DNA from: Saccoglossus kowalevskii | Lineage: Eukaryota > Hemichordata > Enteropneusta > Harrimaniidae | Reading direction: 5' to 3' | DNA length: 64,000 nt | Assembly: GCF_000003605.2 (NCBI RefSeq) | Contig: NW_003119324.1 | Span: 1-64,000, forward strand | Part shown: piece by piece, positions 11,239 through 22,064 of the stretch | Position numbering within the stretch: the stretch's first letter is position 1 | Layout of the letters: each line of letters opens with the position of its first letter | Notes under the pieces: model-generated | What the model was told of the DNA's origin: nothing | What the model saw: the letters and a program-made list of their open reading frames with translations, nothing else | The model's database searches: none | Made by a program: the position numbers and the translations under genes

Positions 11239-12430
11239 GCCTGTAAAGGTGGGGTGGGTAAGCTGAGTAGGCCAGTAGAGGTGGGGTAGGTAAGCTGAGT
11301 GGGGCAGTAGAGGTTGGGTAGGTAAGCTGTGTGGGCCTGTAAAGGTGGGGTAGGTAAGCTGAGTGGGCCAGTAGAGGTGGGGTAGGTAAGCTGAGTGGGC
11401 CTGTAGAGGTGGAGTAGGTAAGCTGAGTGGGCCTGTAAAGGTGGGGTAGGTAAACTGAGTAGGCCTGTAGAGGTGGGGTAGGTAAGCTGAGTAGGCCAGT
11501 AGAGGTGGGGTAGGTAAGCTGAGTGGGCCAGTAGAGGTTGGGTAGGTAAGATGAGTGGGCCTGTTAAGGTGGGGTAGGTAAGCTGAGTGGGCCAGTAGAT
11601 GTGGGGTAGGTAAGCTGAGTGTGCCAGTAGAGGTGGGGTAGCTAAGCTGAGTGGGCCTGTAAAGGTGGGGTGGGTAAGCTGAGTGGGCCAGTAGAGGTTG
11701 GGTAGGTAAGCTGTGTGGGCCTGTAAAGGTGGGGTAGGTAAGCTGAGTGGGCCAGTAGAGGTTGGGTAGGTAAGCTGAGTGGGCCTGTTAAGGTGGGGTA
11801 GGTAAGCTGAGTGGGCCAGTAGAGGTGGAGTAGGTAAGCTGAGTGGGCCTGTAGAGGTGGGGTAGCTAAGCTGAGTGGGCCTGTAAAAGTGGGGTAGGTA
11901 AGCTGAGTGGGCCTGTAGAGGTGGGGTAGGTAAGCTGAGTTGGGCAGTAGAGGTAGGGTAGGTAAGCTGAGTGGGTCTGTAATGGTGGGAATAGGTAAGC
12001 TGAGTGTGCCAGTAGAGGTGGGGTAGGTAAGCTGAGTGGGCCAGTAGAGGTGGGGTAGGTAAGCTGAGTGGGCCAGTAGAGGTGGGGTAGGTAAGCTGAG
12101 TGGGCCAGTAGATGTGGGGTAGGTAAGCTGAGATGGGCAGTAGAGGTGGGGTAGGTAAGCTGAGTGGGTCTGTAAAGGTGGGGTAGCTAAGCTGGGTGGG
12201 CCTGTAGAGGTGGGGTAGGTAAGCTGAGTAGGCCAGTAGAGGTGGGGTAGGTAAGCTGAGTGTGCCAGTAGAGGTGGGGTAGGTAAGCTGAATGGGCCAG
12301 TAGAGGTGGGGTAGGTAAGCTGAGTGGGCCTGTAGAGGTGGGGTATTTAAGCTGAGTGGGCCAGTAGAGGTGGGGTAGGTAAGCTGAGTGGGCCTATAAA
12401 GGTGGGGTGGGTAATCTGAGTGGGCCAGTA
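11239..12430 (+). repeat. Type-2 HOR block, copied near 45.1-45.67 kb and 4.9-5.4 kb
   Basis: AATGGTGGGAATAGG (11981) lies at 45223 in the second copy (offset 33,242). CCTATAAAGG followed by GTAATCTGAG (12393) lies at 45638 (offset 33,245). The three extra bases in the 45-kb copy are single-base insertions in its irregular zone. GAGATGGGCAG at 12130 matches 5181. Confidence 0.8.
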
Positions 12431-12453
12431 GAGGTGGGGTAGGTAAGCTGAGT

Positions 12454-13991
12454 GGGCCTGTAGTGGTAGGGTAGGTAAGCTGAGTGGGCCAGTAGAGGTG
12501 GGGTAGCTAAGCTGAGTGGGCCTGCAAAGGTGGGGTGGGTAAGCTGAGTAGGCCAGTAGAGGTGGGGTAGGTAAGCTGAGTGGGCCTGTAGAGGTAGGGT
12601 AGCTAAGCTGAGTAGGCCAGTAGAGGTGGGGTAGGTAAGCTGAGTGGGCCAGTAGAGTTGGGGTAGGTAAGCTGAGTGGGCCTGTAGAGGTGGGGTCGGT
12701 AAGGTGAGTAGGCCAGTAGAGGTGGGGTAGGTAAGTTGAGTGGGCCTGTAAAGGTGGGGTGGGTAAGCTTTAGTGGGCCAGTACAGGTGGGGTAGGTAAA
12801 GCTGAGTGGGGCAGTAGAGTGGGGTAGCTAAGCTGAGTGGGCCTGTAAAGGTGGGGTGGGTAAGCTGAGTGGGCCAGTAGAGGTGGGGTAGGTAAGCTGA
12901 GTGGGCCTGTAGAGGTAGGGTAGCTAAGCTGAGTAGGCCAGTAGAGGTGGGGTAGGTAAGCTGAGTGGGGCAGTAGAGGTTGTGTAGGTAAGCTGTGTGG
13001 GTCTGTAAAGGTGGGGTAGGTAAGCTGAGTGGGCCAGTAGAGGTGGGGTAGGTAAGCTGAGTGGGCCTGTAGAGGTGGGGTAGGTAAGCTGAGTAGGCCA
13101 GTAGAGGTGGGGTAGGTAAGCTGAATGGGCCTGTAAAGGAGGGGTGGGTAAGCTGAGTGGGCCAGTAGAGGTGGGGTAGGTAAGCTGAGTGAGCCTGTAA
13201 AGGTGGGGTGGGTAAGCTGAGTGGGCCAGTAGAGGTGGGGTAGGTAAGCTGAGTGGGGCAGTAGAGGTGGGGTAGGTAAGCTGAGTGGTCCTGTGGAGGT
13301 GGAGTAGGTAAGCTGAGTGGGCCTGTAAAGGTGGGGTAGGTAAACTGAGTAGGCCTGTAGAGGTGGGGTAGGTAAGCTGAGTAGGCCAGTAGAGGTGGGG
13401 TAGGTAAGCAGAGTTGGGCAGTAGAGGTGGGGTAGGTAAGCTGAGTGGGTCTGTAAAGGTGGAGTAGCTAAGTTGAGTGGGCCTGTAGAGGTGGGGTAGG
13501 TAAGCTGAGTAGGCCAGTAGAGGTGGGGTAGGTAAGCTGAGTGTGCCAGTAGAGGTGGGGTAGGTAAGCTGAATGGGCCAGTAGAGGTGGGGTAGGTAAG
13601 CTGAGTGGGCCTGTAGAGGTGTGGTATTTAAGCTGAGTGGGCCCAGTAGAGGTGGGGTAGCTGAGCTGAGCGGGCCTGTAGAGGTAGGGTAGGTAAGCTG
13701 AGTGGGCCAGTAAAGGTGGGGTAGCTAAGCTGAGTGGGCCTGTAAAGGTGGAGTGGGTAAGCAGAGTGGGCCAGTAGAGGTGGGGTAGGTAAGCTGAGTG
13801 GGCCTGTAGAGGTAGGGTAGCTAAGCTGAGTAGGCCAGTAGAGGTGGGGTAGGTAAGTTGAGTGGGGCAGTAGAGGTTGGGTAGGTAAGCTGAGTGGGCC
13901 AGTAGAGGTGGGGTAGGTAAGCTGAGTGGGCCTGTAGAGGTGGGGTAGGTAAGCTGAGTAGGCCAGTAGAGGTGGGGTAGGTAAGCTGAGT
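12454..13991 (+). repeat. Near-complete second copy of the prototype HOR
   Basis: Runs from the CTGTAGTGGTAGGG monomer to just before the next GTAGTGGTGG monomer at 13992. This is 48 monomers against 49 in the equivalent span of the first copy (385-1953). The rare GGTCCTGTGG monomer recurs (1217 and 13287). One monomer is lost near 13,400, where GTAAGCAGAGTTGGGCAG joins parts of two units. Around 12,760-12,830 several one-base indels cluster (AAGCTTTAG, GTAAAGC, TAGAGTGGGG). Confidence 0.8.
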
Positions 13992-16900
13992 GGGCCAGTA
14001 GTGGTGGGGTAGGTAAGCTTAGTGGGCCTGTAGAGGTGGGGTATGTAAGCTGAGTGGGCCTGTAGAGGTGGGGTAGCTGAGCTGAGTGGGCCTGTAGAGG
14101 TAGGGTAGGTAAGCTGAGTGGGCCAGTAGAGGTGGGGTAGCTAAGCTGAGTGGGCCTGTAAAGGTAGGGTGGGTAAGCTGAGTGGGCCAGTAGAGGTGGG
14201 GTAGGTAAGCTGAGTGGGCCTGTAAAGGTGGGGTGGGTAAGCTGAGTGGGCCAGTAGAGGTGGGGTAGGTAAGCTGAGTGGGCCTGTAGTGGTAGGGTAG
14301 GTAAGCTGAGTGGGCCAGTAGAGGTGGGGTAACTAAGCTGAGTGGGCCTGCAAAGGTGGGGTGGGTAAGCTGAGTAGGCCTGTAGAGGTGGGGTAGGTAA
14401 GCTGAGTAGGCCAGTAGAGGTGGGGTAGGTAAGCTGAATGGGCCTGTAAAGGAGGGGTGGGTAAGCTGAGTGGGCCAGTAGAGGTGGGGTAGGTAAGCTG
14501 AGTGAGCCTGTAAAGGTGGGGTGGGTAAGCTGAGTGGGCCAGTAGAGGTGGGGTAGGTAAGCTGAGTGGGCCTGTAGAAGTGGGGTATTTAAGCTGAGTG
14601 GGCCAGTAGAGGTGGGGTAGCTGAGCTGAGCGGGCCTGTAGAGGTAGGGTAGGTAAGCTGAGTGGGCCAGTAAAGGTGGGGTAGCTAAGCTGAGTGGGCC
14701 TGTAGAGGTAGGGTAGCTAAGCTGAGTAGGCCAGTAGAGGTGGGGTAGGTAAGTTGAGTGGGGCAGTAGAGGTTGGGTAGGTAAGCTGAGTGGGCCAGTA
14801 GAGGTGGGGTAGGTAAGCTGAGTGGGCCTGTAGAGGTGGGGTAGGTAAGCTGAGTAGGCCAGTAGAGGTGGGGTAGGTAAGCTGAGTGGGCCAGTAGTGG
14901 TGGGGTAGGTAAGCTTAGTGGGCCTGTAGAGGTGGGGTATGTAAGCTGAGTGGGCCTGTAGAGGTGGGGTAGCTGAGCTAAGTGGGCCTGTAGAGGTAGG
15001 GTAGGTAAGCTGAGTGGGCCAGTAGAGGTGGGGTAGCTAAGCTGAGTGGGCCTGTAAAGGTGGGGTGGGTAAGCTGAGTGGGGCAGTAGAGGTGGGGTAG
15101 CTAAGCTGAGTGGGCCTGTAAAGGTGGGGTGGGTAAGCTGAGTGGGCCAGTAGAGGTGGGGTAGGTAAGCTGAGTGGGCCTGTAGAGGTAGGGTAGCTAA
15201 GCTGAGTAGGCCAGTAGAGGTGGGGTAGGTAAGCTGAGTGGGGCAGTAGAGGTTGTGTAGGTAAGCTGAGTGGGTCTGTAAAGGTGGGGTAGGTAAGCTG
15301 AGTGGGCCAGTAGAGGTGGGGTAGGTAAGCTGAGTGGGCCTGTAGAGGTGGGGTAGGTAAGCTGAGTAGGCCAGTAGAGGTGGGGTAGGTAAGCTGAGTG
15401 GGCCTGTAGAGGAGGGGTGGGTAAGCTGAGTGGGCCAGTAGAGGTGGGGTAGGTAAGCTGAGTGAGCCTGTAAAGGTGGGGTGGGTAAGCTGAGTGGGCC
15501 AGTAGAGGTGGGGTAGGTAATTTGAGTGGGGCAGTAGAGGTTGGGTAGGTAAGCTGTGTGGGCCTGTAAAGGTGGGGTAGGTAAGCTGAGTGGGCCAGTA
15601 GAGGTGGGGTAGGTAAGCTGAGTGGGCCTGTAGAGGTGGAGTAGGTAAGCTGAGTGGGCCTGTAAAGGTGGGGTAGGTAAACTGAGTAGGCCTGTAGAGG
15701 TGGGGTAGGTAAGCTGAGTAGGCCAGTAGAGGTGGGGTAGGTAAGCTGAGTGGGCCAGTAGAGGTGGGGTAGGTAAGCTGAGTGGGTCTGTAAAGGTGGG
15801 GAAGCTAAGCTGAGTGGGCCTGTAGAGGTGGGGTAGGTAAGCTGAGTAGGCCAGTAGAGGTGGGGTAGGTAAGCTGAGTGTGCCAGTAGAGGTGGGGTAG
15901 GTAAGCTAAATGGGCCAGTAGAGGTGGGGTAGGTAAGCTGAGTGGGCCTGTAGAGGTGGGGTATTTAAGCTGAGTGGGCCAGTAGAGGTGGGGTAGCTGA
16001 GCTGAGTGGGCCTGTAGAGGTAGGGTAGGTAAGCTGAGTGGGCCAGTAGAGGTGGGGGTAGCTAAGCTGAGTGGGCCTGTAAAGGTGGGGTGGGTAAGCT
16101 GAGTGGGCCAGTAGAGGTGGGGTAGGTAAGCTGAGTGGGCCTGTAGAGGTAGGGTAGCTAAGCTGAGTAGGCCAGTAGAGGTGGGGTAGGTAAGTTGAGT
16201 GGGGCAGTAGAGGTTGGGTAGGTAAGCTGAGTGGGCCAGTAGAGGTGGGGTAGGTAAACTGAGTGGGCCTGTAGAGTTGGGGTAGGTAAGCTGAGTAGGC
16301 CAGTAGAGGTGGGGTAGGTAAGCTGAGTGGGCCTGTAGAGGTGGGGTATGTAAGCTGAGTGGGCCTGTAGAGGTGGGGTAGCTGAGCTGAGTGGGCCTGT
16401 AGAGGTAGGGTAGGTAAGCTGAGTGGGCCAGTAGAGGTGGGGTAGCTAAGCTGAGTGGGCCTGTAAAGGTAGGGTGGGTAAGCTGAGTGGGCCAGTAGAG
16501 GTGGGGTAGGTAAGCTGAGTGGACCTGTAAAGGTGGGGTGGGTAAGCTGAGTGGGTCAGTAGAGGTGGGGTAGGTAAGCTGAGTGGGCCTGTAGTGGTAG
16601 GGTAGGTAAGCTGAGTGGGCCAGTAGAGGTGGGGTAGCTAAGCTGAGTGGGCCTGCAAAGGTGGGGTGGGTAAGCTGAGTAGGCCAGTAGAGGTGGGGTA
16701 GGTAAGCTGAGTGGGCCTGTAGAGGTAGGGTAGCTAAGCTGAGTAGGCCAGTAGAGGTGGGGTAGGTAAGCTGAGTGGGCCAGTAGAGGTGGGGTAGGTA
16801 AGCTGAGTGGGCCTGTAGAGGTGGGGTAGGTAAGCTGAGTAGGCCAGTAGAGGTGGGGTAGGTAAGTTGAGTGGGCCTGTAAAGGTGGGGTGGGTAAGCT

Positions 16901-18030
16901 TAGTGGGCCAGTAGAGGTGGGGTAGGTAAGCTGAGTGGGGCAGTAGAGGTGGGGTAGCTAAGCTGAGTGGGCCTGTAAAGGTGGGGTGGGTAAGCTGAGT
17001 GGGCCAGTAGAGGTGGGGTAGGTAAGCTGAGTGGGCCTGTAGAGGTAGGGTAGCTAAGCTGAGTAGGCCAGTAGAGGTGGGGTAGGTAAGCTGAGTGGGG
17101 CAGTAGAGGTTGTGTAGGTAAGCTGTGTGGGTCTGTAAAGGTGGGATAGGTATGCTGAGTGGGCCAGTAGAGGTGGGGTAGGTAAGCTGAGTGGGCCTGT
17201 AGAGGTGGGGTAGGTAAGCTGAGTAAGTAGGCCAGTAGAGGTGGGGTAGGTAAGCTGAGTGGGCCTGTAAAGGAGGGGTGGGTAAGCTGAGTGGGCCAGT
17301 AGAGGTGGGGTAGGTAAGCTGAGTGGGGCAGTAGAGGTTGGGTAGGTAAGCTGTGTGGGCCTGTAAAGGTGGGGTAGGTAAGCTGAGTGGGCCAGTAGAG
17401 GTGGGGTAGGTAAGCTGAGTGGGCCTGTAGAGGTGGAGTAGGTAAGCTGAGTGGGCCTGTAAAGGTGGGGTAGGTAAACTGAGTAGGCCTGTAGAGGTGG
17501 GGTAGGTAAGCTGAGTAGGCCAGTAGAGGTGGGGTAGGTAAGCTGAGTGGGCCAGTAGAGGTTGGGTAAGTAAGATGAGTGGGCCTGTTAAGGTGGGGTA
17601 GGTAAGCTGAGTGGGCCTGTAGAAGCGGGGTAGCTAAGATGAGTAGGCCAGTAGAGGTGGGGTAGGTAAGCTGAGTGGGGCAGTAGAGCTTGGGTAGCTG
17701 AGCTGAGTGGGCCTGTAGTGGTAGGGTAGGTAAGCTGAGTGGGCCAGTAGAGGTGGGGTAGCTAAGCTGAGTGGGCCTGTAGAGGTGGGGTGGGTAAGCT
17801 GAGTGGGCCTGTAGAGGTAGGGTAGGTAAGCTGAGTGGGCCAGTAGAGGTGGGGTAGCTAAGCTGAGTGGGCCTGTAAAGGTGGGGTGGGTAAGCTGAGT
17901 GGGCCAGTAGAGGTTGGGTAGGTAAGCCGAGTGGGCCTGTAGAGGTAGGGTAGCTAAGCTGAGTAGGCCAGTAGAGGTGGGGTAGGTAAGCTGAGTGGGC
18001 CTGTGGAGATGGGGTAGGTAAGCTGAGTAG
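13992..18030 (+). repeat. Rearranged HOR copies, no other content
   Basis: Opens with the GTAGTGGTGG / AAGCTTAG module and holds several incomplete passes of the HOR. About 14,390-15,060 matches 47,892-48,562 at a constant offset of 33,502, with GTAGAAGTGGGGTATTTAAG as the private mark (TATTT at 14586 and 48088). Near 17,225 GAGTAAGTAGGCC carries four extra bases. The last part switches to type-2 monomers (AAGATGAG, CTGTTAAGG at about 17,570). Confidence 0.65.
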
Positions 18031-19390
18031 GCCAGTAGAGGTGGGATAGGTAAGCTGAGTGGGGCAGTAGAGGTTGGGTTGGTAAGCTGAGTGGGCCAGT
18101 AGAGGTGGGGTAGGTAGTTAAGCTGAGTGGGCTAGTAGAGGTGGGGTAGCTAAGCTGAGTGGGCCTGTATAGGTGGGGTGGGTAAGCTGAGTGGGCCAGT
18201 AGAGGTGGGGTAGGTAAGCTGAGTGGGCCTGTAAAGGTGGGGTAGGTAAGCTGAGTGGGCCAGTAGAGGTGGGGTAGCTGAGCTGAGTGGGCCTGTAGAT
18301 GTTGGGTAGGTAAGCTGAGTGGGCCAGTAGAGGTGGGGTAGGTAAAGCTGAGTGGGCCTGTAAATGTGGGGTAGGTAAGCTGAGTGGGCCAGTAGAGGTG
18401 GGGTAGCTGAGCTGAGTGGGCCTGTAGTGGTGGGATAGGTAAGCTGAGTGGGCCAGTAGAGGTTGGCTAGCTGAGCTGAGTGGGCCTGTAGAGGTGGGGT
18501 AGCTAAGCTGAGTGGGCCTGTAAAGGTGGGGTGGGTAAGCTGAGTGGGCCAGTAGAGGTGGGGTAGGTAAGCTGAGTGGGCCTGTAGAGGTAGGGTAGCT
18601 AAGCTGAGTAGGCCAGTAGAGGTGGGGTAGGTAATCTGAGTGGGGCAGTAGAGGTTGGGTAGGTAAGCTGTGGGGGCCTGTAAAGGTGGGGTAGGTAAGT
18701 TGAGTGGGCCAGTAGAGGTGGGGTAGGTAAGCTGAGTGGGCCTGTAGAGGTGGGGTAGGTAAGCTAAGTAGGCCAGTAGAGGTGGGGTAGGTAAGCTGAG
18801 TGGGCCTGTAAAGGTGGGGTGGGTAAGCTGAGTGGGCCAGTAGAGGTGGGGTAGCTGAGCTGAGTGGGCCTGTAGTGGTGGGATAGGTAAGCTGAGTGGG
18901 CCAGTAGAGGTGGGGTAGCTGAGCTGAGTGGGCCTGTAGAGGTGGGGTAGCTAAGCTGAGTGGGCCTGTAAAGGTGGGGTGGGTAAGCTGAGTGGGCCAG
19001 TAGAGGTGGGGTAGGTAAGCTGAGTGGGCCTGTAGAGGTAGGGTAGCTAAGCTGAGTAGGCCAGTAGAGGTGGGGTAGGTAATCTGAGTGGGGCAGTAGA
19101 GGTTGGGTAGGTAAGCTGTGTGGGCCTGTAAAGGTGGGGTAGGTAAGTTGAGTGGGCCAGTAGAGGTGGGGTAGGTAAGCTGAGTGGGCCTGTAGAGGTG
19201 GGGTAGGTAAGCTGAGTAGGCCAGTAGAGGTGGGGTAGGTAAGCTGAGTGGGCCTGTAAAGCTGGGGTGGGTAAGCTGAGTGGGCCAGTAGAGGTGGGGT
19301 AGCTGAGCTGAGTGGGCCTGTAGTGGTGGGATAGGTAAGCTGAGTGGGCCAGTAGAGGTGGGGTAGCTGAGCTGAGTGGGCCAGTAGAGG
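18031..19390 (+). repeat. Block with 448-bp tandem duplication, copied near 26.7-27.6 kb
   Basis: The monomer with GTAGTGGTGGGATAGG starts at 18418, 18866 and 19314, giving two full 448-bp units (14 monomers) and a partial third. The units differ at a few sites, for example GTTGGCTAGC against GTGGGGTAGC and CTGTGGGGG against CTGTGTGGG. GGTAGTTAAG (18113) recurs at 26791 (offset 8,678). Downstream the offset drops by 448 because the 27-kb copy has one unit fewer (starts at 27095 and 27543). Single full units also lie at 57160-57607. Confidence 0.85.
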
Positions 19391-21360
19391 TGGGGTAGGT
19401 AAGCTGAGTGGGCCTGTAGAGGTGGGGTAGGTAAGCTGAGTAGGCCAGTAGAGGTGGGGTAGGTAAGCTGAGTGTGCCAGTAGAGGTGGGGTAGGTAAGC
19501 TGAATGGGCCAGTAGAGGTGGGGTAGGTAAGCTGAGTGGGCCTGTAGAGGTGGGGTATTTAAGCTGAGTGGGCCAGTAGAGGTGGGGTAGCTGAGCTGAG
19601 TGGGCCTGTAGAGGTAGGGTAGGTAAGCTGAGTGGGCCAGTAGAGGTGGGGTAGCTAAGCTGAGTGGGCCTGTAAAGGTGGGGTGGGTAAGCTGAGTGGG
19701 CCAGTAGAGGTGGGGTAGGTAAGCTGAGTGGGCCTGTAGAGGTAGGGTAGCTAAGCTGAGTAGGCCAGTAGAGGTGGGGTAGGTAAGTTGAGTGGGGCAG
19801 TAGAGGTTGGGTAGGTAAGCTGAGTGGGCCAGTAGAGGTGGGGTAGGTAAGCTGAGTGGGCCTGTAGAGGTGGGGTAGGTAAGCTGAGTAGGCCAGTAGA
19901 GGTGGGGTAGGTAAGCTGAGTGGGCCAGTAGTGGTGGGGTAAGTAAGCTTAGTGGGCCTGTAGAGGTGGGGTATGTTAGCTGAGTGGGCCTGTAGAGGCG
20001 GGGTAGCTGATCTGAGTGGGCATGTAGAGGTAGGGTAGGTAAGCTGAGTAGGCCAGTAGAGGTGGGGTAGCTAAGCTGAGTGGGCCTGTAAAGGTAGGGT
20101 GGGTAAGCTGAGTGGGCCAGTAGAGGTGGGGTAGGTAAGCTGAGTGGGCCTGTAAAGGTGGGGTGGGTAAGCTGAGTGGGCCAGTAGAGGTGGGGTAGGT
20201 AAGCTGAGTGGGCCTGTAGTGGTAGGGTAGGTAGCTGAGTGGGCCAGTAGAGGTGGGGTAGCTAAGCTGAGTGGGCCTGCAAAGGTAGGGTGGGTAAGCT
20301 GAGTAGGCCAGTAGAAGTGGGGTAGGTAAGCTGAGTGGGCCTGTAGAGGTAGGGTAGCTAAGCTGAGTAGGCCAGTAGAGGTGGGGAAGGTAAGCTGAGT
20401 GGGCCAGTAGAGGTGGGGTAGGTAAGCTGAGTGGGCCTGTAGAGGTGGGGTAGGTAAGCTGAGTAGGCCAGTAGAGGTGGGGTAGGTAAGTTGAGTGGGC
20501 CTGTAAAGGTGGGGTGGGTAAGCTTAGTGGGCCAGTAGAGGTGGGGTAGGTAAGCTGAGTGGGGCAGTAGAGGTGGGGTAGCTAAGCTGAGTGGGCCTGT
20601 AAAGGTGGGGTGGGTAAGCTGAGTGGGCCAGTAGAGGTGGGGTAGGTAAGCTGAGTGGGCCTGTAGAGGTAGGGTAGCTAAGCTGAGTAGGCCAGTAGAG
20701 GTGGGGTAGGTAAGCTGAGTGGGCCAGTAGAGGTGGGGTAGGTAAGCTGAGTGGGCCTGTAGAGGTGGGGTAGGTAAGCTGAGTAGGCCAGTAGAGGTGG
20801 GGTAGGTAAGCTGAATGGGCCTGTAAAAGAGGGGTGGGTAAGCTGAGTGGGCCAGTAGAGGTGGGGTAGGTAAGCTGAGTGAGCCTGTAAAGGTGGGGTG
20901 GGTAAGCTGAGTGGGCCAGTAGAGGTGGGGTAGGTAAGCTGAGTGGGGCAGTAGAGGTTGGGTAGGTAAGCTGTGTGGGCCTGTAAAGGTGGGGTAGGTA
21001 AGCTGAGTGGGCCAGTAGAGGTGGGGTAGGTAAGCTGAGTGGGCCTGTAGAGGTGGAGTAGGTAAGCTGAGTGGGCCTGTAAAGGTGGGGTAGGTAAACT
21101 GAGTAGGCCTGTAGAGGTGGGGTAGGTAAGCTGAGTAGGCCAGTAGAGGTGGGGTAGGTAAGCTGAGTGGGCCAGTAGAGGTGGGGTAGGTAAGCTGAGT
21201 TGGGCAGTAGAGGTGGGGTAGGTAAGCTGAGTGGGTCTGTAAAGGTGGGGTAGCTAAGCTGAGTGGGCCTGTAGAGGTGGGGTAGGTAAGCTGAGTAGGC
21301 CAGTAGAGGTGGGGTAGGTAAGCTGAGTGTGCCAGTAGAGGTGGGGTAGGTAAGCTGAAT
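19391..21360 (+). repeat. HOR copy, partly duplicated near 24.7-25.75 kb
   Basis: Follows prototype order through TATTTAAG (19556), GTAAGCTTAG (about 19,950), CTGCAAAGG (about 20,280) and GAGCCTG (about 20,881). The private mark GAGGCGGGGTAGC at 19995 recurs at 25628 (offset 5,633). No gene. Confidence 0.7.
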
Positions 21361-22064
21361 GGGCCAGTAGAGGTGGGGTAGGTAAGCTGAGTGGGCCTGT
21401 AGAGGTGGGGTATTTAAGCTGAGTGGGCCAGTAGAGGTGGGGTAGCTGAGCTGAGCGGGCCTGTAGAGGTAGGGTAGGTAAGCTGAGTGGGCCAGTAAAG
21501 GTGGGGTAGCTAAGCTGAGTGGGCCTGTAAAGGTGGAGTGGGTAAGCAGAGTGGGCCAGTAGAGGTGGGGTAGGTAAGCTGAGTGGGCCTGTAGAGGTAG
21601 GGTAGCTAAGCTGAGTAGGCCAGTAGAGGTGGGGTAGGTAAGTTGAGTGGGGCAGTAGAGGTTGGGTAGGTAAGCTGAGTGGGCCAGTAGAGGTGGGGTA
21701 GGTAAGCTGAATGGGCCAGTAGAGGTGGGGTAGGTAAGCTGAGTGGGCCTGTAGAGGTGGGGTATTTAATCTGAGTGGGCCAGTAGAGGTGGGGTAGCTG
21801 AGCTGAGCGGGCCTGTAGAGGTAGGGTAGGTAAGCTGAGTGGGCCAGTAAAGGTGGGGTAGCTAAGCTGAGTGGGCCTGTAAAGGTGGAGTGGGTAAGCA
21901 GAGTGGGCCAGTAGAGGTGGGGTAGGTAAGCTGAGTGGGCCTGTAGAGGTAGGGTAGCTAAGCTGAGTAGGCCAGTAGAGGTGGGGTAGGTAAGTTGAGT
22001 GGGGCACTAGAGGTTGGGTAGGTAAGCTGAGTGGGCCAGTAGAGGTGGGGTAGGTAAGCTGAGT
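21361..22064 (+). repeat. Two tandem 352-bp units (11 monomers each)
   Basis: Units 21361-21712 and 21713-22064 carry the same 11 monomers in the same order, including TATTTAAG or TATTTAATC, GAGCTGAGC, GTAAGCAGAG and GGGGCAG. By eye only about two bases differ (TATTTAATC and GGGGCACTAG in the second), so the duplication looks recent. The TATTT element is at 21411 and 21763, exactly 352 bp apart. Confidence 0.85.
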
